DNA of 64,000 nucleotides from Pseudomonas beijingensis (lineage in GTDB: Bacteria; Pseudomonadota; Gammaproteobacteria; Pseudomonadales; Pseudomonadaceae), in NCBI RefSeq assembly GCF_030687295.1, contig NZ_CP117425.1, positions 2,732,001-2,796,000 on the forward strand, written 5' to 3'. Within the stretch, counting starts at the first letter, position 1. Each line of letters starts with the position of its first letter. The notes under the pieces were generated by a model. The model was given only the letters and a program-made list of their open reading frames with translations, did not search any database and was not told the DNA's origin. The translations under genes and the position numbers were made by a program. Shown piece after piece: positions 10,301 through 16,975 of this stretch.

Positions 10301-10953
10301 TCGGCCTGTGTGATCGGGTCGTGGTGTCCACCCATCCGCTGGCAGACGTGTTGTCCAGCATGCACCACGACATCCGCGTCGTGCCGAACATGCTGGCTGC
10401 CGGCCTGTGGAACCAGCTCAGAAGCCAGCGTGCCACTTCCAGCAAACCACGTATCGGTTGGGGCGGCGGCACCAGCCACCGTGGCGACCTGGAGCTCATC
10501 GCCGATGTCGTTCGGGAATTGGCTGACGAAGTCGAATGGGTTTTCTTTGGCATGTGTCCGGATTTGCTCAAGCCCTATATCCATGAATTTCATCCGGGCG
10601 TGAGCCTGGCGGCTTACCCGGCGAAGCTGGCCAGTCTGAATCTCGACCTGGCCTTGGCACCGTTGGAATTTCATATTTTCAACGACTGCAAAAGCAACCT
10701 TCGCCTCTTGGAGTACGGTGCGTGTGGCTATCCGGTGATTTGTTCGGATACCGAGGCTTACCGGGGACACCTGCCTTGTACCCGGGTCCTCACCAACAGC
10801 ACCGAAGAATGGCTGCAAGCAATCCGTATGCACCTGGCGGATCCGATTGCCAGCTACCGGATGGGCGACGAATTACGTGAAGTGGTGCTGCGCGACTTTA
10901 TCTTGCGCGGCGATAACCTGCAGTACTGGGCCAATGGTTGGCTACCGGATTGA
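7372..10953 (+). CDS. Multidomain flagellin glycosyltransferase (Fgt1-like)
   Basis: This 1193-residue protein appears to carry several glycosyltransferase modules. Residues about 6-200 form a GT2 (GT-A) domain with VSIAIPAYHPRFFRLALQSALEQTYENLEIVICDD and an acidic CDDDQ motif. A second, degenerate GT2-like region follows (about 330-560). A third GT2 domain starts at ERPLVSIVISVKDDLSALERCVNSL. The last 330 residues look like a GT-B enzyme (GWGGGTSHRGDLELI, then CKSNLRLLEYGACGYPVICSD). Position between flgL and fliC matches fgt1 of the P. syringae flagellin glycosylation island, so it probably adds sugars to flagellin. GTG 7372 is chosen because GAGAG lies 8 bases upstream; TTG 7357 is the alternative. 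The sugar substrate is not readable from sequence. Confidence 0.85.
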   Translation: MKSAPLVSIAIPAYHPRFFRLALQSALEQTYENLEIVICDDCRTDGIEQIVQELGESSNIAVRYLRNPTRLGFQQNLLRCLEESRGEFIKFLCDDDQLLAFCVSQQAAILQEHAQVSLVINKHHLIDADNYALPIRVENTGITQFDALFNGTDMLAYFEKTTRNILGGLSGALMRRTDVEALLPALARPGEGFEAVLDFALFICLLRRGNLVQLYAEGSGQRLHPERLARQAKMLEAATVELTWLKEMLAQRSGDPAPASGWVRYQTLGQPKEPGAPEWEEINVYSIIATRQGVIGSQVGTDIESYADLYVQWLACRHFSPLRKQVLSRQIARWAYRPRIVPVVIDEQDDPYALSVTLQSITAQAYACESVLLLSNGRQAVDNHVLRLGLQADWAQQLNGLLPQLDGADWFYLLRAGDRLTESALLIMADRIVSSPGVACFYSDEGALVDDKSVEPIFKPDFNLDLMRGYPYVGRTLAFERARFLASGGFDSSLGELAPQDLIWRLVETDGPQVVGHIPEVQVESTFSFAQWLSLPKVIEQNAELIGAHLQRIGVPHQLHPGTLLALIPRIEYLFAERPLVSIVISVKDDLSALERCVNSLISTTAYPHYEIIIVDNASENAELQHWLRAMAELGSEKLRIFLHPGSASEAVIRNFAAQHARGEYLLLLNPNCIVLETAWLEELLNHGQRPEVGIVGPRTLNQQGRVIDSGMIMGLGGLAGRAFVNESVTSGGYMQRLQTVQNWSAVGDHCLLVRKQVLEEAGGFDESITTQRINSLELCQQVGKNGYLIVTTPYSDVVLASGVEASRDPAWKQRLELEQEAFYQRWLPRIANDPAYNRNLTLTGKSFSLEPGPRTGWNPLITRNVPSILGLAVNTSAVGHYRVSQPLFELEAAGRIVGRVAYDTPSIIDIERQSPDVIILQGRYNVGKFKDITQVKTYSSAMRIYELDDYIARVPEKNEHRRNMPDNLEDLLRKGIGLCDRVVVSTHPLADVLSSMHHDIRVVPNMLAAGLWNQLRSQRATSSKPRIGWGGGTSHRGDLELIADVVRELADEVEWVFFGMCPDLLKPYIHEFHPGVSLAAYPAKLASLNLDLALAPLEFHIFNDCKSNLRLLEYGACGYPVICSDTEAYRGHLPCTRVLTNSTEEWLQAIRMHLADPIASYRMGDELREVVLRDFILRGDNLQYWANGWLPD

Positions 10954-11016
10954 TGAGTTTCAACCTTGAAACTCCCGGTGTCGTTGATGCGGCTACCCAC
11001 TTGTTAAGGAATGAAT

Positions 11017-13923
11017 ATGCAAAGCAATGTCCCAACAGGATCGACTGCGCCGTTGAGTGAACGGTTTACACTGGTGCTGCTCGCCCACGACCAGTCGACG
11101 GCCCTGCGGCGGGCGTTGCGCCACTACCGCGAAAATGCATTTGCCGTGCTGGTGATCGACTCATCGAGCCAGATCGACGCTGATATCTCGGCAGCGTTCC
11201 CGGGTGTGCAATACCTGCATGCGCCCACGGCTGTTGGTTTCGGCGACAAGGTTCGCCAAGCCGTTGAGCGAGTCGCCACGCCTTACCTGGCGGTTGCCGA
11301 TGCCGAGAGTTTCCTGCTGCCCCAAGCGCTCGAACAAGCGTTGAGTTTCCTCGAAGCACACGCCGAATACGGTGCCTGCCAAGGCTACAACCTGGCGTTC
11401 GAGGCCCATGCCGACCGTGTCGACTATTACTTGTTCGACCGCAAGGGTTGTGAAGATTATTCCGGCTTATCGGCCGAAGCACGGCTGGCCGTGTTTGCCG
11501 AGGATTGCCCGTCATTGGTCAGTGCCCTCACGCGCACTGAAACCCTGCGGCGCAGTTACGCTTCGTTACCTGCCGGTTTTGAGTCGCGGTTGCAGGAGGC
11601 CGGCCATTGCTTTGGGTTGGTGACGGATGCAAAGGTCCGCTTGCTGAACATTCCTTATGGTGTACACGAGCGCAGCCGCGTGGCGAAGCCACGGAGCCCG
11701 GTTGGCATGGCGCCTGGTACCGAGGACTTGCGAGCAGTCGCTGAACAGGAGCGCATGGGCACGTTGTTGGCCGGCGCCTTTGGCACGGATGCTTCGTCAC
11801 GGGAACATGTCCGGGCCATACTCAAGAAGCTGGTCGAACGTTCGGTGCCGCAGGCTGGAAAACTGTTCGAGTCGACCTGGGATTCGCGGCGTGGCGAACC
11901 GGTTCGACGTTTCGAGCCGACGCAATACGTTGAGTTGCCCTTTTACAACCAGGCTTTTTTCGACGTGCTCACTTCGCTGGAATTCCTGCTGCATGCGGCG
12001 CCAAGCGGGCAGGTGCAGTTGAAGGAGCTGGAAGCTGTCATGCTCAAGCAGAAGGAGCTATCTCGCTCCCAGCGCAACACCGACGCCGTGCCGCTCGATG
12101 AACAGCTGGCGAGGGCTTTCCTGAGCTATGCCTTCAACCAGGATCTGGTGAAGCAACTGCATGAGGTCATGCAGGCCAAGGGTGACACGCGCTACGTGCA
12201 AATGATCCAGGCCTGGGAACAACGGCTCAAGGCGGCGGCGTTTGAAAATACCGCGAGGTTGTTCGACGCCACGCCCTCCGGTCGATTGCTGCGCTGGCTC
12301 GAGGCGCGTGAACCGAGCGTCTGTGAAGTCCAGAAAGTGTCCAAATACCTGGCTGCTCGCAACGGAGGGCCGACGTTTGGCATTTTGATCCTGGATCTGG
12401 ACGCCGATATCTTCAAGATGCAGGCAACCTTCGACAGCGTGATCAATGGCTATTGCCGGGCGTTCAAGATCGTTGTGTTCACCACCGGCGACCTGCCAGC
12501 CGAGACCACACCGCAGAGCGTCCTGCACTTCGTCAAAGTCAACGAAAGCAATTACGTCGACAAAATCAATCAGGTTGTCAGCCAGAGCGATTGCGATTGG
12601 ATGGTCATGGCCGAGGCCGGTGATGAATTGACGCCAAGCGGTTTGTTCCGTGCGGGTGTGGAATTGCTGGCCGCGCCACAATGCCAGGCCGTGGCAATGG
12701 ACGAGTTCCAGCGCCAGCCCGACGGGACGCTGGCCGATGTCTTCCGGCCAGGGTTCAACCTTGACTTGCTGCAAAGCGTCCCGGCCTTGATGGCCCGTCA
12801 CTGGCTGATACGCCGCGAGACACTGGTGAAACTTGGCGGTTACTCGCGCGAGTTCAAGCATGCGATGGAGTTCGACCTGCTGTTGCGTCTGATCGAGCAG
12901 GACGGTCTGCAGGGGCTTGCCCACCTGGATGAGCCTCTGCTGACGTGCCAGGCGCCGCCGGTGCAAGACAATGCCGATGAGCGCAAGACCTTGCTGCGTC
13001 ACCTGGCGGTTCGTGGTTATCAAGCTGACGTGAGCGCGCTCGTGCCAGGTACGCACAAAATCGACTACCGCTTCGCCGAGCGCCCCCTGGTGTCGATCAT
13101 CGTCCATGGCATTGGCGATCTGACGACGCTACAACGTTGCCTGCTCAGCGTACTGCAGCGCACCCGATATCAGCGCTACGAAGTGCTGGTTCCCACCGAG
13201 GCTGCAAACCATTCCGTACTGCGCACCTGGCTCGACGGCCAGGGGCACCAGGCCAGTCGCGTTCGGTTGTTGGATATCGAGCCGGGCGTCGCGACGGGCT
13301 CCTGGATCAACGCTGCCAGCCAGGAGGCCAAGGGCGAGTATCTGGTTACCCTGGCGGGCGACAGTGAAGTGGTCAACGTCAACTGGATCGAGTCGTTGCT
13401 CAATCAAGCCTTGCGTCCGGAAGTCGGTGTGGTCGGCGTCAAGCTGGTCGAGCGCGATGGACGTATCACCCAGGCTGGTCTGATCCTGGGCTTGAAGGAT
13501 GAAGTCGGCTCGCCCTTCATCGGCGAGCCGAAGACCGCCAGGGGCTACATGAACCGGCTGGTCGTCGAGCAGAATTGCTCGGCGGTGTCTTTTGCCTGCT
13601 TGATGATTTCCAAGCAGTTGTTCAACGCTGCTGACGGCATAGACAGCGATTTGTTCGACGATGCCTTGGGTGACGTGGACCTTTGCCTCAGGGTCGGCCA
13701 GGCCGGGTACCTGACGGTATGGACGCCGCATGTGCAGGTGATTCAGTCCGGCGAGCTGGCCAGTACGCCAGAGGCGCTTACGGCGCTACGAGGGAAGTGG
13801 GCCGGGGCGTTCGCCCAGGATCGCTTCTACAACGGGAACCTGGCGTTGCAAGGCGCCGGTTTCACCCTGGGGCCGGTGCGCAACGTACCCTGGACCGAGT
13901 TGCTGAACGAACCTGCTGTATAA
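11017..13923 (+). CDS. Second multidomain flagellin glycosyltransferase (Fgt2-like)
   Basis: The 968-residue product resembles the middle and third domains of the preceding gene and is probably its distant paralog. The N-terminal 250 residues are GT2-like (RFTLVLLAHDQSTALRRAL, then VADAESFLLPQALEQAL). Residues about 450-630 form another degenerate GT-A fold. A third begins with FAERPLVSIIVHGIGDLTTLQRCLLSVL, nearly the same hinge as in the neighbour. Classical DXD motifs are weak. It matches fgt2 of the P. syringae glycosylation island by position and size. ATG 11017 is preferred over ATG 11011 because AAGGA (11006-11010) abuts the latter and is well spaced for the former. A REP pair follows the stop. 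Confidence 0.83.
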   Translation: MQSNVPTGSTAPLSERFTLVLLAHDQSTALRRALRHYRENAFAVLVIDSSSQIDADISAAFPGVQYLHAPTAVGFGDKVRQAVERVATPYLAVADAESFLLPQALEQALSFLEAHAEYGACQGYNLAFEAHADRVDYYLFDRKGCEDYSGLSAEARLAVFAEDCPSLVSALTRTETLRRSYASLPAGFESRLQEAGHCFGLVTDAKVRLLNIPYGVHERSRVAKPRSPVGMAPGTEDLRAVAEQERMGTLLAGAFGTDASSREHVRAILKKLVERSVPQAGKLFESTWDSRRGEPVRRFEPTQYVELPFYNQAFFDVLTSLEFLLHAAPSGQVQLKELEAVMLKQKELSRSQRNTDAVPLDEQLARAFLSYAFNQDLVKQLHEVMQAKGDTRYVQMIQAWEQRLKAAAFENTARLFDATPSGRLLRWLEAREPSVCEVQKVSKYLAARNGGPTFGILILDLDADIFKMQATFDSVINGYCRAFKIVVFTTGDLPAETTPQSVLHFVKVNESNYVDKINQVVSQSDCDWMVMAEAGDELTPSGLFRAGVELLAAPQCQAVAMDEFQRQPDGTLADVFRPGFNLDLLQSVPALMARHWLIRRETLVKLGGYSREFKHAMEFDLLLRLIEQDGLQGLAHLDEPLLTCQAPPVQDNADERKTLLRHLAVRGYQADVSALVPGTHKIDYRFAERPLVSIIVHGIGDLTTLQRCLLSVLQRTRYQRYEVLVPTEAANHSVLRTWLDGQGHQASRVRLLDIEPGVATGSWINAASQEAKGEYLVTLAGDSEVVNVNWIESLLNQALRPEVGVVGVKLVERDGRITQAGLILGLKDEVGSPFIGEPKTARGYMNRLVVEQNCSAVSFACLMISKQLFNAADGIDSDLFDDALGDVDLCLRVGQAGYLTVWTPHVQVIQSGELASTPEALTALRGKWAGAFAQDRFYNGNLALQGAGFTLGPVRNVPWTELLNEPAV

Positions 13924-13939
13924 CCCCGCAGATGAGACC

Positions 13940-14041
13940 GTGGCGAGGGAGCTTGCTCCCGTCGGGCTGCGCAGCAGCCCCTATTGTGAGCGCTTTGCAT
14001 TGGAGCCAGTCCGGTCAAGCGGGAGCAAGCTCCCTCGCCAC
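13940..14041. repeat. REP pair (GGCGAGGGAGCTTGCTCCC type)
   Basis: Two inverted copies of a Pseudomonas REP sequence face each other: GTGGCGAGGGAGCTTGCTCC at the left end and its complement at 14020-14041. A spacer with the small palindrome GGCTGCGCAGCAGCC lies inside the left half. The transcript would fold into a long hairpin after fgt2, which could stabilise or end the mRNA. It is an extragenic element of the REP/BIME kind, mobilised by RAYT transposases encoded elsewhere. Confidence 0.9.
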
Positions 14042-14058
14042 AATGAATCACGCTGGCC

Positions 14059-14398
14059 TTAAGTGAACGGCATTGCGCCTTCTGCGGCTTCCACCGGGTA
14101 TGGCAGGTAAAACCTGCCGGTGCTCGTGCCGAATTGCACTGCCATCCTGAATATTCCTAGCCCGTCTCCAATGCCGTCTCGGGAAATGACACGGCTTCGT
14201 TTGTCATGAAAAAATGCCCCTCCAAGACAAAACGGCGTGACGCATAGGTCATAAAGTGCATCTTCACTGTATTGTATTCCCCGGAGTGGAGGCCCGTCCG
14301 TTCGCCTGACAAGGCGTCCGCCCTTGGAAATCAACCATTTTTGAAGCGCCCCTGAGCTTTTGGGGGTGAACCTAGTCGCAGTACATGATCGGGAAGCC
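14059..14398. other. Gene-poor interval upstream of the KAS III gene
   Basis: About 340 bases separate the REP pair from the next gene. Base composition is lower in GC than the flanks. A reverse-strand open frame of up to 120 codons (14421 to 14059) covers it and overlaps the KAS III start, but it has no recognisable motif and no clear ribosome site. I see no convincing sigma-54 or sigma-28 site. The promoter for the KAS III gene should lie here. Confidence 0.4.
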
Positions 14399-14401
14399 AT
14401 G

Positions 14402-15328
14402 ATGATTGGCATAAAAAGCATAGCGAGTTATGTGCCGACCGCTGGTGTGGATAACTACGCTCAGGGTGCCAAATTCGAGAAGGATGAAGAATTCATCCTT
14501 GGCAAGATTGGTTCGGCGTTCCTGCCGCGCAAAGACGCTGACCAGGAAACTTCGGACCTGTGTGTCGAAGCAGTGAATGCATTGTTCGCCAACAACCCGC
14601 AGCTTTCGCGCGAATCCATCGACGCGCTGATCGTTGTCACCCAGAACGGTGATGAAGAAGGGCTGCCGCATACCGCCGCCATCGTGCAGGACAAACTCGG
14701 GTTGCCGACCCATGTGGCGGCGTTCGATATATCGCTGGGCTGCTCGGGCTACGTTTACGGCATTTATGCCCTGAAAGGCTTCATGGAGGCCGCAGGGTTG
14801 AAGAACGGGCTTCTGGTGACCGCCGACCCGTATTCGAAGATCGTCGACCCTGAAGACCGCAACACCACCATGTTGTTTGGCGATGCCGCCACCGCCACGT
14901 GGATGGCCGAGGGCGCCAGCTGGCAGTTGGGCAAGGCCAAGTTCGGCACCGATGGTTCCGGCGCGCCACATCTGAAGGTCAGCGACGGTGTGTTTTTCAT
15001 GAACGGTCGCCAGGTGTTCAACTTTGCCTTGCTGAAAGTACCGGCTCATTTGCATGAACTGCTGAATGAATCCTCATTGCAAGCCAGTGACATCGACGCA
15101 TTCTGCATCCACCAGGGCAGCGCGGCGATTGTCGATGCCGTGGCGCGGCGTTTCGAGGGTGAGCCTGAGAAATTCATCAAGGACATGGTCGAGACCGGCA
15201 ATACCGTGTCGTCGAGCATTCCGCTGCTGCTGGAAAAGCACGTCCTGGATGCTGACTGGAAGCGCGTGGCGATCAGCGGTTTTGGTGTGGGTCTGTCGTG
15301 GGGCTCGGCGATTTTGTATCGCGACTGA
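14402..15328 (+). CDS. KAS III-like 3-oxoacyl-ACP synthase of the glycosylation island
   Basis: This 308-residue thiolase-fold enzyme has the Cys-His-Asn triad of beta-ketoacyl-ACP synthase III: Cys114 in SLGCSGYVYG, His237 in CIHQGSAAI and Asn267 in ETGNTVSSS. It would condense an acyl-CoA with malonyl-ACP. Its site, after two flagellin glycosyltransferases and before fliC, matches orf3 of the P. syringae flagellin glycosylation island. There the flagellin sugar is a modified viosamine carrying a 3-hydroxybutanoyl group, so a role in making the acyl chain of the sugar is a reasonable inference rather than housekeeping FabH. Start is ATG 14402; ATG 14399 directly before it is also possible. 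A strong terminator follows. Confidence 0.85.
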   Translation: MIGIKSIASYVPTAGVDNYAQGAKFEKDEEFILGKIGSAFLPRKDADQETSDLCVEAVNALFANNPQLSRESIDALIVVTQNGDEEGLPHTAAIVQDKLGLPTHVAAFDISLGCSGYVYGIYALKGFMEAAGLKNGLLVTADPYSKIVDPEDRNTTMLFGDAATATWMAEGASWQLGKAKFGTDGSGAPHLKVSDGVFFMNGRQVFNFALLKVPAHLHELLNESSLQASDIDAFCIHQGSAAIVDAVARRFEGEPEKFIKDMVETGNTVSSSIPLLLEKHVLDADWKRVAISGFGVGLSWGSAILYRD

Positions 15329-15346
15329 TCGAATCACGTTCTTCCC

Positions 15347-15383
15347 AATAGCGCTTCAGGCTGGCCTGTGGCGCTATTTTTTT
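15347..15383 (+). terminator. Rho-independent terminator after the KAS III gene
   Basis: The stem AATAGCGC (15347-15354) pairs with GCGCTATT (15371-15378), with an inner CAGGC/GCCTG pairing, and runs into T bases to 15383. It separates the glycosylation island from fliC. Confidence 0.85.
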
Positions 15384-15462
15384 GCCTGCGACGTTCTCCT
15401 GCGGTTTCTTGACGCCATTTTTCGGGCTTTGGTTCGCGGCTAAACCCTTGTTTTGCAAGGGG

Positions 15463-15478
15463 TGGCAGTCTGCTAGCA
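15463..15478 (+). promoter_or_regulatory. Possible sigma-54 promoter upstream of fliC
   Basis: TGGCAGTCTGCTAGCA has the GG and GC dinucleotides 10 bases apart, as in -24/-12 promoters, and a good TGGCA half. The -12 half is TAGCA rather than TTGCA. It lies about 130 bases before the fliC start, upstream of the sigma-28-type site. Confidence 0.35.
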
Positions 15479-15495
15479 AATATTTTGAAAAAAGC

Positions 15496-15524
15496 CCTCA
15501 AGCAAGTTCCTAATCCGACGATAA
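15496..15524 (+). promoter_or_regulatory. Sigma-28 (FliA) type promoter of fliC
   Basis: CCTCAAGC (15496-15503) and GACGATAA (15517-15524) resemble the -35 and -10 of FliA-dependent flagellin promoters in Pseudomonas (CTCAAG, then GCCGATAA). The spacing of 13 is slightly wide. The site lies about 80 bases before the fliC ATG, leaving a leader with a GAGGAA ribosome site. Confidence 0.65.
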
Positions 15525-15606
15525 CTATTACGAAGGTTCTCTAGGCCACACCCCGGCGGTTGCCAAGGGCCGGAAGCCGCAGTACCCAACCAACGAGGAA
15601 TTCGTC

Positions 15607-16455
15607 ATGGCTTTAACAGTAAACACCAACACCACTTCGCTGAACGTTCAGAAGAACCTCAACCGTGCTTCCGACGCTCTCTCTACTTCGATGACCCGCC
15701 TGTCTTCCGGCCTGAAAATCAACAGCGCCAAAGACGACGCCGCCGGCCTGCAGATCGCTACTCGTATGACCTCGCAAATCCGCGGTCAGACCATGGCGAT
15801 CAAGAACGCCAACGACGGTATCTCCATGGCGCAGACCGCTGAAGGCGCGATGCAGGAGCAGACCAACATTCTGCAACGTATGCGTGAACTGGCCATCCAG
15901 GCCCGTAACGACAGCAACAGCGCAGATGACCGTGTCGCTCTGAACAAAGAGTTCTCGCAGATGAGCGACGAACTGACCCGTATCGCCAACAGCACCAACC
16001 TGAACGGCAAGAACCTGCTCGACGGTACCGCCAGCACCATGACCTTCCAGGTCGGTTCGAACACCGGTGCTGACAACCAGATCTCTCTGACTTTGAGCGC
16101 CAGCTTCGACGCTGCAAGCCTGGGTGTTGACTCGGCAATCACTATCGTTGGTTCCGACAGCGCTGTTGCTGAAACCAACTTCTCGGCCGCCATGGACGCA
16201 ATCACCAGCGCGATCGACACCATCAACAGTGCCCGTGCCGACCTCGGTGCTGCACAAAACCGTTTCGCCAGCACCATCTCCAACCTGCAGAACATCAACG
16301 AAAACGCCAGTGCTGCACTGGGTCGCGTACAAGATACCGACTTCGCTGCTGAAACTGCACAACTGACCAAGCAGCAGACTCTGCAGCAAGCGTCTACTTC
16401 GGTTCTGGCCCAGGCCAACCAACTGCCATCTGCTGTACTGAAGCTGCTTCAGTAA
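15607..16455 (+). CDS. fliC: Flagellin FliC
   Basis: FliC is the filament subunit. The 282-residue protein has the two conserved flagellin ends: ALTVNTNTTSLNVQKNLNRASD at the N-terminus and AQLTKQQTLQQASTSVLAQANQ near the C-terminus. The variable D2/D3 domains are small, so this is the short flagellin class seen in P. syringae. Residues 30-51 (TRLSSGLKINS...DDAAGLQIA) form the flg22 epitope recognised by plant FLS2. The middle region is rich in Ser and Thr, a plausible target for O-glycosylation by the enzymes encoded upstream. Ribosome site GAGGAA precedes ATG 15607. Codon use is strongly biased (CTG, GCT, ACC), as expected for a highly expressed gene. A terminator follows. Confidence 0.98.
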   Translation: MALTVNTNTTSLNVQKNLNRASDALSTSMTRLSSGLKINSAKDDAAGLQIATRMTSQIRGQTMAIKNANDGISMAQTAEGAMQEQTNILQRMRELAIQARNDSNSADDRVALNKEFSQMSDELTRIANSTNLNGKNLLDGTASTMTFQVGSNTGADNQISLTLSASFDAASLGVDSAITIVGSDSAVAETNFSAAMDAITSAIDTINSARADLGAAQNRFASTISNLQNINENASAALGRVQDTDFAAETAQLTKQQTLQQASTSVLAQANQLPSAVLKLLQ

Positions 16456-16471
16456 TAGCCGGATGAGTTTT

Positions 16472-16507
16472 AGCGGGGGAGTGCGCTTGCGTGCTCTCTC
16501 GCTTTTT
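16472..16507 (+). terminator. Rho-independent terminator after fliC
   Basis: A 14-bp stem (AGCGGGGGAGTGCG with CGTGCTCTCTCGCT, including some G-U pairs) around a CTTG loop is followed by TTTTT to 16507. It would isolate most fliC transcripts from flaG. Confidence 0.85.
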
Positions 16508-16527
16508 CCGTTCAAGAGGTGATGGAC

Positions 16528-16893
16528 ATGGATATGAGCGTGAAGCTGAACTTGTCTTATCCAGCGGCGAAGCCGGCACCCACGGTGGTCGACAAGCCCG
16601 TGGAGAAGCCTCCAGCCGAAGCCACTACCGTGGCACCGGTTAAAGAAGTTCCTAAAGACGCAGCTGCCGAGCAGGACAAACTCAAGAAGGCCGTTCAGGA
16701 AATCGAGAAGTTCGTCCAGTCGGTCAAGCGCAACCTGGAGTTCTCTATTGACGAGCCTTCAGGCAAAGTAGTGGTCAAAGTGATTGCCAGTGGTTCCGGT
16801 GAAGTGATTCGCCAGATCCCGAACGAAGAAGTTCTGAAACTGGCCAACAGTTTGAATGATGCAAACAGCTTGTTGTTCAGCGCCGAAGCCTGA
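16528..16893 (+). CDS. flaG: FlaG family protein
   Basis: FlaG is a small accessory protein affecting filament length in Pseudomonas and Aeromonas. The 121-residue product has a Pro/Ala/Lys-rich N-terminal half and the family domain at the C-terminus (KKAVQEIEKFVQSVKRNLEFSID, then GKVVVKVIASGSGEVIRQIPNEEVLKL). ATG 16528 is chosen because AGAGG ends 8 bases upstream; ATG 16522 and ATG 16534 are in frame. It lies between the fliC terminator and fliD, the standard position. Confidence 0.93.
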   Translation: MDMSVKLNLSYPAAKPAPTVVDKPVEKPPAEATTVAPVKEVPKDAAAEQDKLKKAVQEIEKFVQSVKRNLEFSIDEPSGKVVVKVIASGSGEVIRQIPNEEVLKLANSLNDANSLLFSAEA

Positions 16894-16975
16894 CAACTGG
16901 CACGAATTTTGTTGTTATGTTCTTTTGGGCGTTGTAAAGGCCAAAAGGCCGGCGACACACTGAAGGGAGTCCCAC

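Noticed and set aside
16477..16490. Sigma-54-like GG-N10-GC before flaG
   Set aside because: It lies inside the fliC terminator stem and has a poor -24 half, so it is probably fortuitous.
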